Assembly: GCF_000281045.1 (NCBI RefSeq)
Contig: NW_008246069.1
Span: 263,619-297,013 of the forward strand
Source: Saprolegnia diclina VS20
Taxonomy: Eukaryota; Oomycota; Saprolegniomycetes; Saprolegniales; Saprolegniaceae
Direction: 5' to 3'
Length of the DNA stretch: 33,395 bases
This document shows positions 18,711-28,900 of the stretch, in pieces; the first letter of the stretch is position 1; every line of letters begins with the position of its first letter. The notes under the pieces are model-generated. The model was not told the origin of the DNA. It did not search any database and was given only the letters and a program-made list of their open reading frames with translations. Position numbers and translations under genes: made by a program.

Positions 18711-19739
18711 ATGACGGCGACAACAACGACCATGACGACGAGCAGCAACAAGAAGCCGCGCGGCGCCAAGCCCGAGGCGTCGGCCCACATGCCCTTCTTC
18801 ATGACCAAGAAGAACGCGCCGAACGTGTGCTTCACCCGCGGACCCCTGAGCCTCGAGAGCGCCTTCCGCGGTAATGACGCCGCGGCGTCCTTTGACGATG
18901 ACGGGCTTGTTGTAGTCGGGCGCCATCACCCGCATGGGCTGCACAGCGACTTGTTTGCGGACTTTCCGAGCGCGCCCGCCCCGCCCAAGCCCGATGACTT
19001 CGAGCACGAAAACAAGCTGCTCCAGGAGGAGGTGCTGCGCCTCGAGAGCCAACTGGTCACGATGCGCTGCGACTTGGCGGTCAAAGAATTTGAAGTTCTC
19101 GGGCTCAATTCGGAGAACCAGTACCTTCGGCGCATGCAGCATCAGGCGACGCGCAAGACGGACGACCTCATTGCCAAACTCTCGGCGCAGTGCGAGTATG
19201 CGCAAAAGGTGGCCCACGACCAAGAGCTGGCGCTGCGCCGCCAAGCCCGCGAGATCGAAGAGAGCAAGGCGTGGATCCTCAACCAGTACTTTACGGGCTG
19301 CGTCGACGACAATGTGCCCAAGCCGGCGTCCTGGGAAGACCCGAACACTCTACGCGTGGATGTGATTGAAGCGTCCGCGTCGCTGCTCGCTACGCCGTGG
19401 GCCTCGCCGTTCACGTCGATTGCGACACCGCTGCTGCGATCGCCGAGCGCCCAGGCGCAGCAAAAGCTCGTGTCGCAGCTCGAAGACGTCGAGAACCTCC
19501 TCGCGCGCTGCGTCGAGCACCAGAAAGCGAGCGTCTCGGAAGTCGCCAACATTGAAATGGCCATGGAAGAAGCCTGTGAGCAGTACTACCACGTGCTCGA
19601 AGAACCCGTCGAGGAGCCGACGTGCGCAACGACCGAGCTCAAGACGGACGACGCGGCCGCGTTTGAGTTTGACGCGCTCATCTCAGAACTCAATGGCCTC
19701 GTGTGCCGGTACGATGCAGTACCGGCCTGCGGAGCGTAG
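18711..19739 (+). CDS. Coiled-coil protein of unknown function
   Basis: An intronless frame; I start it at ATG 18711 (MTATTTTMTTSSNKKPRGAK), giving 342 residues. The frame is open back to 18606, but that part is not coding-like. The N-terminal 95 residues are disordered, with one motif-like stretch (PFFMTKKNAPNVCFTRGPLS). Residues 96-190 form a strong coiled coil (ENKLLQEEVLRLESQLVTMR). A Ser/Thr/Pro linker follows, then a second coiled coil at about 265-315 (QQKLVSQLEDVENLLARCVE) and an acidic helix ending DALISELNGLVCRYDAV. I do not recognise the family; a scaffold or cytoskeletal role is only a guess. The stop is 65 bases from that of the convergent palmitoyltransferase gene. Confidence 0.75.
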   Translation: MTATTTTMTTSSNKKPRGAKPEASAHMPFFMTKKNAPNVCFTRGPLSLESAFRGNDAAASFDDDGLVVVGRHHPHGLHSDLFADFPSAPAPPKPDDFEHENKLLQEEVLRLESQLVTMRCDLAVKEFEVLGLNSENQYLRRMQHQATRKTDDLIAKLSAQCEYAQKVAHDQELALRRQAREIEESKAWILNQYFTGCVDDNVPKPASWEDPNTLRVDVIEASASLLATPWASPFTSIATPLLRSPSAQAQQKLVSQLEDVENLLARCVEHQKASVSEVANIEMAMEEACEQYYHVLEEPVEEPTCATTELKTDDAAAFEFDALISELNGLVCRYDAVPACGA

Positions 19740-19804
19740 TCGCCCTCGTGTATATATATTTAAGAGCCTCCTCCATACGACACTAGCTTTAGTAGATCAA
19801 GTGT

Positions 19805-20780
19805 CTAGACGAACTGCAGCAGAAGCGGTGGCGGCGGCCCCGAGGCGGTGGACGATAGCATGACGAGGTGCACCTACAGTGGCGCAATGTCAGCACCGTC
19901 GACAAGCAGAGATAGCGTCAGTACCGAAGGAGGCAAGGGCTTCTTTGTCGCTGGGTGCTGCTGAACGACGTGCTTCTTGCGCTTGGCGCGGCTCATGTGC
20001 ACCGCAAACTCGAACGTCGTCATCCCTGTAGCATGCGAATTAGTGTTTGTTGACGAAGCAGATGTGGACCTGTACGATAGATGTACGCCTGAAAGGCCGC
20101 GAGGACAAAGAGACCCATGAGGCCCATGGCTGGCAAGGCTGCAAGCAGCGCCACGAGCGCTTTCGCTCTAGAACCATGTATACATCGTTGGATCAAATAT
20201 GAGAGCGCTACCCGGATGAAGCCGAGCTCACGAGAAGCGTAGCGATGGCGAGCGCTGTCTGGACAAGGAGGTACGCGATGCTCGCAGCAATGAGGAGGCG
20301 GAATTGCCGGACGTTCGCCGTGCCAATGCACGTATTGAGGTAGTCACAGTGGTGGTCGAACCCCTCGACGCACTTGGCGCAACAGAGACAGTGCTTGGTG
20401 CGCGAGTTGACCGTGAGATTGCAGGACCGGCAGCGCGCGATCTTCTCGCCCGGGTGCAAGCTTCGCGGGTACTTGGTAGCGAGCGTATCGGCTGTGGACA
20501 CTGCGATGAACAAGGCGACCATGACGCCAAAGAGCACTGCAATTGCCATTGCGACGCTGGCGAGGACGACGAGGTCGCAGAGGTCATGGGCCTCGGGCAC
20601 CAGTAGCGCCGTCGAGAGGCCGGCGCACACGACCGAGAGGCCAAATATGCTTACGACGATGACCTGGCGCGGGTGCCACGGGCGCTCCAAGCCATGGCGC
20701 CGCTGGCGACCGTTGCGCTCGTCCAGCATTCGAAACTGGCGACGCGACACCCTCTCGAACCTGATATGAATCCCATACAT
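19805..20780 (-). CDS. DHHC-type palmitoyltransferase
   Basis: Four exons (20212-20780, 20076-20167, 19925-20025, 19805-19873) with introns of 44, 50 and 51 bases give 276 residues. The start is ATG 20780 (MYGIHIRFERVSRR). The cysteine-rich domain spans 117-151, CRSCNLTVNSRTKHCLCCAK then CVEGFDHHCDYLNTCIG, with the catalytic DHHC at 142-145. The TTxE motif is present as TTFE (223-226), just after the fourth helix and across an intron. Four hydrophobic segments (39-61, 69-93, 161-186, 193-218) place the active site in the cytosol, as expected. The enzyme attaches palmitate to protein cysteines, usually at Golgi, ER or plasma membrane. The C-terminal tail is basic (MSRAKRKKHVVQQH), then Ser/Pro-rich. 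The substrate cannot be told from sequence. Confidence 0.93.
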
Positions 20781-20924
20781 TTTTGCAAGTGTCAATGAGC
20801 GGTATCTTATTAAGTATGAGAGGTCGGAAACCCACGCAAGTCTCCACCACAGCGAACTTTAGTGTACCATAGTTCCCTTGCTGTGGCGGACAGATTGTCA
20901 TTTGTTGTTGTTGGACATAGCTGC

Positions 20925-20953
20925 TATCGATAGGACTTTTATCGATAGGACTT
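20925..20953. repeat. Direct repeat TATCGATAGGACTT, two copies
   Basis: Two exact 14-base copies with a period of 15, each beginning with the palindrome TATCGATA, 145-173 bases upstream of the DHHC start. Confidence 0.6.
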
Positions 20954-20983
20954 GGAATTATTAGCAACAGATCGCGTTGTCAT

Positions 20984-21057
20984 CTGCACCAACTGCACCA
21001 ACTGCACCAACTGCGCGAGTACTGTAGCAAACACAACCTGCACCACCGCTGGTGCAG
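20984..21057. repeat. CTGCACCA cluster: three tandem copies plus a hairpin
   Basis: CTGCACCAA occurs three times head to tail (20984-21010). The same octamer reappears at 21038-21045 and pairs with TGGTGCAG at 21050-21057 around a 4-base loop. That makes five occurrences of the octamer, counting the inverted one, within 74 bases. Confidence 0.65.
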
Positions 21058-21269
21058 CCATGGCCCGGCGATATAGTGAAGAGGAAATTTGCTAGTGTGG
21101 ATGGAGGGATCAACAAATATTCTAAAATTGTACAGAATACGTAGCTGACGACAAGACAACTCAACAATGAATCGACGAATTCAGACAATTTGAATTTGAA
21201 GCGGAACTTTGGTGGGAAATAGAGTGATTTTGCAAGCGTGAAATGCCATGTCCCACGCAGTCGGATTAA

Positions 21270-21288
21270 CCGGATAGTGTATCCGGAT
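21270..21288. promoter_or_regulatory. CCGGATA / TATCCGGAT promoter motif pair
   Basis: CCGGATA (21270-21276) and TATCCGGAT (21280-21288) are separated by three bases and lie 55-73 bases upstream of the plus-strand ATG at 21343. Confidence 0.5.
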
Positions 21289-21342
21289 GCATAATGCAAT
21301 CGATTGTGTCATTTGCCATTGCACGCGTCCATCATCGTCGGC

Positions 21343-23643
21343 ATGCGCGACGACGAGATCCTCGGCCCTGGCGAGTACACGTGCCGGCGCACGTCGGCCG
21401 CCGTCGCATGGGACGGCTTCGCCTTCGCCAAGGGCGTCTTCGCCAAGCGCCATGCGATCAAGAGCTTGATCATGGCCAAGGTCGAGGCCAACATTGCCCT
21501 GAGCGATATGGCCAGTGGCTGGGACGAGCTGCACGTGGGCCACCAGCTTGTGGCCGTCGACGGCAAGAGCGTCGACCGACTCTCATCTTCGGAGCTCGCG
21601 CGCCTCTTGCTTAATGTACGTGTTGTGCCATTGCATCGCGGTGTCTGGATTGTCTGGTAGGCGACCGAGCTCACGCTCGTGGACGAGAAGCGCGGCCAGC
21701 TTGAGCGCGACCTCATGCTTAGCGTGCGTGGGTCAGTGCACTTTATGTCGGCCGTCGAGCTCCACGAGCGCATGCAGCGTGCTGTGGCGTTCCTGCTGAC
21801 AAACAAGCTCGACATGGCGTTTGTCCTCCTCTCGGAAATCCCGCCGGGCGCCGACGTCCTCGTGAGCGTCCTCAAGGCCGAGCTCCAATTCGTGCGTGCG
21901 CTCGTGTCGCAAGATGCGCTCTGCACACAGGTACGCTCGCTCGTCTGCTTGCCTCAACAACCTCCTCTTGCTGGTTAGAAAGCCATCGAGGACGCTGAAA
22001 AGGCGGTCGCGATCGTCTCGCAGTTCACAGAGCTACCGCAGCGCTCGGTCGCGCGCAAGCTTCGATGCGATGCTGCGCTGGCCGAGGCGTATGCACTGAC
22101 CGGCATATCGCACCTGCTCCAGCACAACGTCAACCCCGCCGTGACCGCGCTGCGCAAGAGCCTCAGTCTCTACACGTCGCTTCGCCATGCGCTGACGACC
22201 GCGTCGCCGCGTCTGCCGCAACGCACGTACACGGATCTTCTCGGCCGCGCGCGCTTTGGACTTGGCGTCTTCCACCTCTTTAGCGCCGTCGTACCGGCCG
22301 AATTTCAGTGGATTCTGCAGCTGCTCCAAGTCCATGTCGACACTCCGCACGGTATGAAGCAGCTGCACGCCGCGTGGACAACCCAAAACTTGCGTGCCCC
22401 GTGGGCCGGGGTCGCGCTCATGAACGCATCGCCCGCGCTTCTGCAACACCGACTTCGCACCAAGTCGACGACAACACCAACAAGAAGGACCGCGTCAACC
22501 GATGACGAGCTGTCGTCGTCGTCTTCGTCGCCGGCTTCGTCCGATGACGAAGGCGACACGAGTGCCATTATGCACTGGCACGACCCCACTGCCATGCGCG
22601 AGACGCTGGAGCGCGTCATGACCGAGTGCTTGCGGCTACACCCGAATTGGGTCATCTACCTCTGGAGTGCGAGCGTCGCAGCCCAGTGGCAGGACCCGTC
22701 GCGAGCCCTCGTCCTCGGCGTCCGCGCCGAGGCAGCCGTCGGTGCGAGCGAGCGCACGTACCAGCTGCAGCTTCACAATGGCCACGTAAGCTTCCGCATC
22801 CTTGCCGTCGAGCGCGCGACGTCGTATTTCCAGTCGATCATCACGCAACACGCGCGGACCAAGGCCATGGCGCCGACGTCGACGCAGCTCGATGCGTGCG
22901 TGCACCTCGCAGCGTGCATCGGCCTCGACGATCCACGAGCAACCAAGACGATGCGGTCGCTGCTTCGCCACGCACTCTTCTTGTACGTCCCACCACTAAT
23001 ATCTTTTCTACTTGGACTATCGCAGTGGGATGGTAGGAAGAAGGAGCCGATCGACGAGGACGCGGCGTTGCTCCTCGACCGCGCGGCGTACTACGACCGC
23101 CTCCCGGATGCCCACTTGCCACTCTTGGCCTTTGACTTGCTCTTCCTCGGCGCCGACCAACGACTTACGGGATCCGAGATTGCCGACGCCGCACAAATGT
23201 GGATGACGCGCACGTGTCCGACGGTCGTGACGCGCCCTGCGTCGAGCATCGCGCTCGAGACCGCATTTGCAACGTGGTCGGTGGATCGCAGTTTCGCGAC
23301 TCTGGACGAAGTGCATTTGCAGCTGGATGCGTGGACGCTCTACGGCCTCGTACTGCGGCAGATGCCATCGACTCGCAACGACGCGTTGCAGTGCTTTGCG
23401 TCGGTCGTCGCTCTCAGTAAAGTCTGGCCGAACGTCGCGACTCCGTGCGTGGCAGCGGCAGCGTTCTGTCTCACAAAGGACCTCGTGCACACGGCGCTGG
23501 CACCGGCCCTCGACGTCCTCCACCACGGCGCGTCCTACTACGTGAACGACAAAGGAGGGCTTTTGACATCCATGTACCTCCGCCGCATCAAGATGCTCGC
23601 GTCCGTCCTGCGGCATCGCTCGAGCAGCACCGCCGCGCGATAG
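21343..23643 (+). CDS. PDZ-like domain plus TTC39/IML2-type tetratricopeptide protein
   Basis: Three exons (21343-21615, 21661-21930, 21979-23643) with introns of 45 and 48 bases give 735 residues. Residues about 35-110 look like a PDZ fold (LHVGHQLVAVDGKSVDRLSS). From about 115 on, the pattern matches the IML2/TTC39 family (Pfam PF10300): LHERMQRAVAFLLTNKLDMA near the start, KAIEDAEKAVAIVSQF, FGLGVFHLFSAVVPAEFQWI, the helix-rich middle and a long TPR-like C-terminus. A Ser/Asp-rich insert (SSSSSSPASSDDEGD) near residue 370 is not typical. Yeast Iml2 is a mitochondrial outer-membrane and cytosolic protein linked to lipid droplets and inclusion clearance; animal TTC39 proteins are poorly understood. 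A 54-base intron-like segment (22983-23036) has no stop and would shorten the protein to 717. The start at 21343 is the first ATG after the promoter motif. Confidence 0.8.
22983..23036 (+). other. Possible optional intron in the PDZ-TTC39 gene
   Basis: GTACGT donor, CTAAT branch-like site, pyrimidine tract and TAG end; 54 bases, no in-frame stop. Both spliced and unspliced readings keep the frame. The unspliced version adds YVPPLISFLLGLSQWDGR, whose VP-pair fits family members, so I kept it in the main model. Confidence 0.4.
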
Positions 23644-23928
23644 AGTCGCTAGCATCCCACTAATTAGAATAGTCTCTTTTAGCCGAGAATGTGTCGCCAG
23701 GACAAGCCCACAGCAATATGATGCAAGATGCAGCACGCTTGCACGTCCGAAGACCGAAGGGTATCTGGCTGCCGCTTGGGAGCTTTACCGTCAACGGCTA
23801 GTTGCGTCAGTCGCCAAGGCCACGACAACCCTAACCCTTGCTTTGTGCGAGAGTCGATGAGGAAAGGCAGACAATGACGTCCGTGTCAGCAGACGAATTG
23901 TATAGTACGGAGATGGATCGATCAGTTC

Positions 23929-25454
23929 TTAGAGACGCTCGACGCGATCGAGACGCAGCGACGCTGCAAGAGTCGCGACTGCTTCGTCGAGCGCATCTTC
24001 CAGCACGAGGGTGACGTTGGAGCCAAATGAACTAATGTTGAGCACTTGCGTGTGCACCGAGTCGAGTCCCGACATGGCAGCGACGATGCCCGTCTCGTCA
24101 AAGCCATACTTGCGTCCGCAGAGCGTAATGACGCGCCATCGGTCCGGCGACACAACGACGGCACTCTCGGAGAAGTCGCTCAAGCACTCTTCGTCGAGGA
24201 TCAAGCAAATTTCCTCGGCCGTTTCGCAGTAGCACCAGAACGCGCTGGCGTGCTGGCGCGACGTCGTAGCCACGCCCGGCGCGTTGGTCGTCATCAGCAG
24301 CTGCGTGAGCCCAAAGGCACTGTCGCGAATCGCGTCCTTCTTCAAGCGAACCAGCACCATGGACGCCGGGTACACTACATGCCGGTCTTAGGTGGTGTGT
24401 GACAAGCATCCAACCGCACCGGCGAGGTATTGGGACGACGATCCAGCAACACTGACGGGCGACGGTAGCAGTGACGAGGGGCTTGAGAGGTGACTGGGCG
24501 AGTCGGACCCTTCGCTGCTAAGTCGCCGACTGGTCTCCTCGTCCTTGACCTATGACGGTGTCCTAAGTCGCGTCATCTTGCAGACGACGAGGGTTCCTAC
24601 CTCTTTGAGACCGTGGACACCGCGTGAGAGCTTGCTCTGAAGGCAGTGAATGGCCTTTTCCAAGTTGCATTCCTACTCAGCCGCGTCTAGCGACGACTGC
24701 GCCATGCGACGAGCAACGTACTTGGACGTAAATGATGTCGGTGTCGTAGGTGCTATCTCGACACCTGAGTGGCGTCGGGCATTGGTCAAGAGATCGCGTA
24801 CCTCATGTTGAGAATGCTAATGTTGTCTTCGGCGAGCAGCTGCGAAAGAAAGCTACGCAGCGCATGAGCTGTGTACTGTGCATTCCACGCACCGTATGAC
24901 GCCGGGAAACTCGGCGACCATTGGGCCCAAGTGGATCTATGGTGTCGTTGGATGGGCATAGTATCGGTCGAGGAGCCGTCTCTCTGTACCTGGATCGCTC
25001 GCCACTGCTGGGGCGCCAGGTGAATGTCTTCCAGCACCTTCTACAACACGCATCGTACTCGTGCTGCATCAATGCTGAAGCGTACCGCAAACTCGAAGAC
25101 CTTGACACCGTTCGGGTCCACGAAGAGCGTGATCCCGTCCTTGTCGGCGACCATCGAGAAGACCTCGGCCTCCTTGGACCGGCAAATGTGCGACGCGCTC
25201 ACGTTTGTGTCGCCTTCCCGGCACACGACGCTGCAGCCGCCGTAGAGGAGCAGGCTACGCGGTATGGTCTGGAAGGACGATCGCCAGTCGCACGTACGTG
25301 AGGAGCGCCCAGCTGCATGCATGGACGCGCTCGGGCGGGATCAAGAGAACCGCAAGTGCACCTACGTGCAGCTCCATGGAGCTCATAGCCCATCGCGCGA
25401 CCATGTACCTGGCAGCAGCGTCGCATGGAAGTTGGACGTCGAGACCAAGTCCAT
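23929..25454 (-). CDS. CASTOR/GATS-like ACT-domain protein
   Basis: Ten exons, 367 residues: 25409-25454, 25298-25361, 25086-25254, 24990-25040, 24893-24936, 24802-24852, 24722-24752, 24601-24672, 24420-24549, 23929-24374. Introns are 40-53 bases and all phases agree. No single frame shows more than a fragment. Two ACT-type halves are visible: first, FSMVADKDGITLFVDPNG, QQWRAIQIHLGPMVAEFPGV and ISILNMSTYDTDIIYVQE (134-153); second, VLVRLKKDAI, ICLILDEECLSDF, DRWRVITLCGRKYGFDETGI and VLNISSFGSNVTLVLEDAL. The W-x-P-GV-LS-ST-TD pattern is that of the CASTOR family. Human CASTOR1 senses cytosolic arginine and restrains GATOR2, and through it TORC1. A Ser-rich linker (about 182-212) joins the halves. 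Ligand-binding residues cannot be judged by eye. The start is ATG 25454; an upstream exon is not excluded. Confidence 0.82.
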
Positions 25455-25969
25455 GTGCTTTGTCTTCTGGAGGTTGCAAACCGCCACGTGCGTTTTTCTT
25501 CTAGTCGACTAAACCGAGTAAAAGTCATGGACACATTCCCTTAAAAAGTATGTTGCTCGATGCACGCACTTGGAATCCGCACGACTTGCGGCGCCAACGT
25601 GGCAGCCTTTGGTACTGCAAGACGAGAAAATGTGGGATTGGAGACTTGATCCAGCGCCCAGCGCGGCAAGGCCATCCTTGTTGCGTGCAAGGTCGCGGCC
25701 GTCGCGTGCTGAACAGCGTCGCATCGATGGGGGTTAGCCACGGCAACGAGCGCCACGAGAACGTTCTCGTCTGCTTGCAGCGTGCGCTAGAGCCACGCGA
25801 ATCGGCGCCATGTGTGCTGGCACCCTGACATGGCTACTTCGTGTTTCGTAAGTGTACTTGTGTAAGCGAATTCCAACGGCGGACGGTGCGATGTCGATCG
25901 GTTAAACGACTAAAACGCCTTGCCTGTCATAGTCGTGGTATCGACTACCGTTGCGAAAGGTCGCGCAGG
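25455..25969. promoter_or_regulatory. Bidirectional promoter region, CASTOR-like gene and large EF-hand protein gene
   Basis: 515 bases between divergent genes. The one clear element is a 16-base perfect palindrome, ACGAGAACGTTCTCGT (25755-25770). No TATCCGG or CCAAT copies are seen. A non-coding first exon for either gene is possible. Confidence 0.45.
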
Positions 25970-28900
25970 ATGGAGGCCAACCGCCGGTTCCTTGACCAGC
26001 ACCCTCCCGACGCCCGCCGCAGCACGAGCGCCAAGCCGACCACCAAGGCTGCGCTGCCGCACCGGTTCCGCTCCGCGCTGAGCATGGCGGCCATGCACAG
26101 CGTACTTGTCTCTTCTTGTCCTCGGCCATCACGAGAAGCATCATCTGCAATAGGACCAAGACGAGCTCGCCAAGCACATCAAGGTGCCCATGCCACCATT
26201 ACCCTCCCCGCAATGGCTCATGCTGGTGGGTCGTGTCTAGCCGGGCCTGTACTTTTACAAGTTTCTGCAGCCCGTCGGCGGCCGGCGCCTCGAGCTCAAC
26301 ATCCCCGACACAGTCCTCTGCGAGAGCAGCGAGAGTGCCAAGGAGGACGTCCTATGGCTCGTGACGGACGCGTCTGGCCACATTTGCTGCGTCGACCGCC
26401 CGATCAACTGGAAGCGCAAGTTCATCGCTGACATCACCGTGCCGGCCTCGACACCCGCGCCAGTCGACCCAAGCGACTACCACGCCCATTACATCCCCAA
26501 GCCGACGAGCGAAGACGTGCTCGCTGTGCGCAAGATGAGCAGCACCAAGCCGTTCGCGCCGCCGTCCACGACTACGATTGCGATTCCCAAGCGCCATTTG
26601 GACCGCATTCTGCAGAGCGACACCAAGAAGCTCGGGTACGTCGTACAAAAGTACATTCGGTGTCGTGGCATCAACGCCGCCTTTTACCGCGCCGTGTGGG
26701 TGCACGGCAGCCAGAACCCGTACGCGCTCTACATCCTCAACAAGTACACCTGTCGTCTCCTTTGTGGACAACTTGTCTATTGTTATATAGCAACAAATTT
26801 TCCGACTATGCCCGACCAAGTCCGCTTGCGTTGGCATGCACTGGGTGTCTCATGGTCGATCTATGCTTAGCGGCCGAGCGAGCGCACGAGCTCGAACTGC
26901 ATGACACGTCGCTCGAGGTCGCGACCGACGTCGCCAAGTATTACTGTGCGTCGAGCACCGCGCTCGAGCCGAGCGAGACGAACGGCGGTGTGCCCTTTGT
27001 ACCAGATTTGCACGCCTCCAAGCTCCGAGGTACATCGTCCGCGCACTCGCGCGTTTCTACGGTAGTCCACCGGGTAGGCCCGCCGATTCAGCCGGCGCTG
27101 GACGCGGTCGCCCGCATTGTGCAGCACGTGCAGCACCACATTCCGTGCGTCAAATTCGATGAAATGGCCGTCGATTTCATCAAAGACATTGACGGAAAAT
27201 GGTGGTTTCTCCAAGTTCAATCGTTCCACTACAAGCTCCGAACGACGACGCCGCCGGACGTCAGCGACGTGTACGAGTCGCTCGTGTCGATACCGAAGCG
27301 CCTCTCACTCCGCACAAAAGAAGCGTGTGCCAAGGCCCCGAAAGCTGTCGTGTCCTTACCGTCCTCGATGCTGTGCTTCCTCTGCCATGAAACCTTTGCG
27401 CTCTCGCTCGACGATGTCGCATCCTTGGGCTTGGTGCTGGACGACGACGACCACATGAAGCTAGCGACCAACGTGTCGGGCTACATCATGACGTTCAAGA
27501 TGGTGCTCGACACAATCTGCGGCCTCCGCCAGCGCGGCGTCTACATGCACGTTTGGGAGGCAAGCGTCGCGCTGCAACGTGGCCTCAACCAGCAGCTCGT
27601 GCTCTCCAACGAGTGCCGGGTTTGCTTTGTGTGCTATCAGATCTATAAACACCAAGTGCGCGTGACGACGACGGCACGAACGATTCATGCATTCTTCCAC
27701 GCCGACCCGACGCACCCGCCGCCGCCCGTCGTCCGCATCGACGGCATCCTCGCACGCATCCTCGAAGCCCGGCGCGAGCACGACGTGCGCGACTTTACCT
27801 ACGCCGAGCAAGCGCTGGCGAAACCGCGTCTGAGCGCTGTCCGCGGAACCGACGTCGACCCGAGCTGCGACCACTTTTGCGTGTGCTTGTTCTTTCATGA
27901 AGTGCAGGACGTTGCGCTACGGACCGCGGTCGCCACCGACTATGTGCTCGAGTACCAGCTCGGTCAAGCGTTTTGCAAGCTCTCCTTTGACGGCCCCAAG
28001 TTTCACTCGATCCACCGCTGGCAACTCTGCGAAGTATGGCGATTTCAGATTTGACATAGTACTCAGTTCTTATTGGGCAGGCGAGATTGCACTATGTGCT
28101 GGCATCCCCCGAGGCGTTTACCGAGTACTGCGTCGAAAGCAAAATTCACGTCAAACTCAAAACGCGCGACGGCGTCTTTGCCGGCCACGCGTTTATGTCG
28201 CTTAAACCTCTTTTGCTCGCGGCGCACGCAGCCATGACGTCCGATGAAGCCGACGCCAACGGTGATGAGACCGTCAACCCGCGCCGACCCAGTGCATTCC
28301 CGCGCAACTGCTCGTGCGATGTGCTCGTACCGCTCAAGACCCATGATCTGGGCTTGCTCAAACTCAAAGTGACGCTGGGGCTGATTGCGTCGCAGGACGA
28401 TTTTGCCAACTACCGCGCCGCCCTCGAAGACCTCGACGTTATCCAAGAGAGCAACGTGTACTGGCCGCAGCTCTCGTATTTCAAGCCGAGCGTCGTCCTT
28501 CCGATCGAGTGGATGACGCTCCTCACGTCGTCCGAGTATGTGAGTCATACGGCAGACATTTCCCAGTACTTTGCATACCTTCAGGACATTTGAGACATGG
28601 TATTCGGGTGTAGGTCGATTGATGAGAGCGTGGCCCTCAACATCCTCACGCTGCCGCACGAACCAGCGTCGCCCAAGGAAGAGAAGAAGCCCGACGAGAA
28701 GATCCGCAACCACGACCGCGACATGCAGCCGCCCCTCGCCACGGTAGTCGCACGAACCGTCTTTGGTATGAACGCTATGGCTAGGTCCGTCACGTGGTCT
28801 TTCGGCTCGCTGGCAACGTCGAGACGTTTCCGGCGCTGTTGCTGGGGCATTTACTGCGATCCGTGAGCTTTGGCAAACTCACGGGCGCCAAGCCCCGCGC

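Larger units (their letters stand above)
20781..21342. promoter_or_regulatory. Bidirectional promoter region, DHHC gene and PDZ-TTC39 gene
   Basis: 562 bases, AT-rich for this window. Contents: two TATCGATAGGACTT copies in direct repeat (20925-20938, 20940-20953), three tandem CTGCACCAA units (20984-21010), a CTGCACCA hairpin (21038-21057), and a CCGGATA/TATCCGGAT pair (21270-21288). Confidence 0.5.

Noticed and set aside
20961-21299. 112-codon minus-strand frame with a hydrophobic middle
   Set aside because: It is AT-rich intergenic DNA containing the CTGCACCAA repeats and the promoter motif; the repeat itself creates the AVGAVGAVGA stretch.
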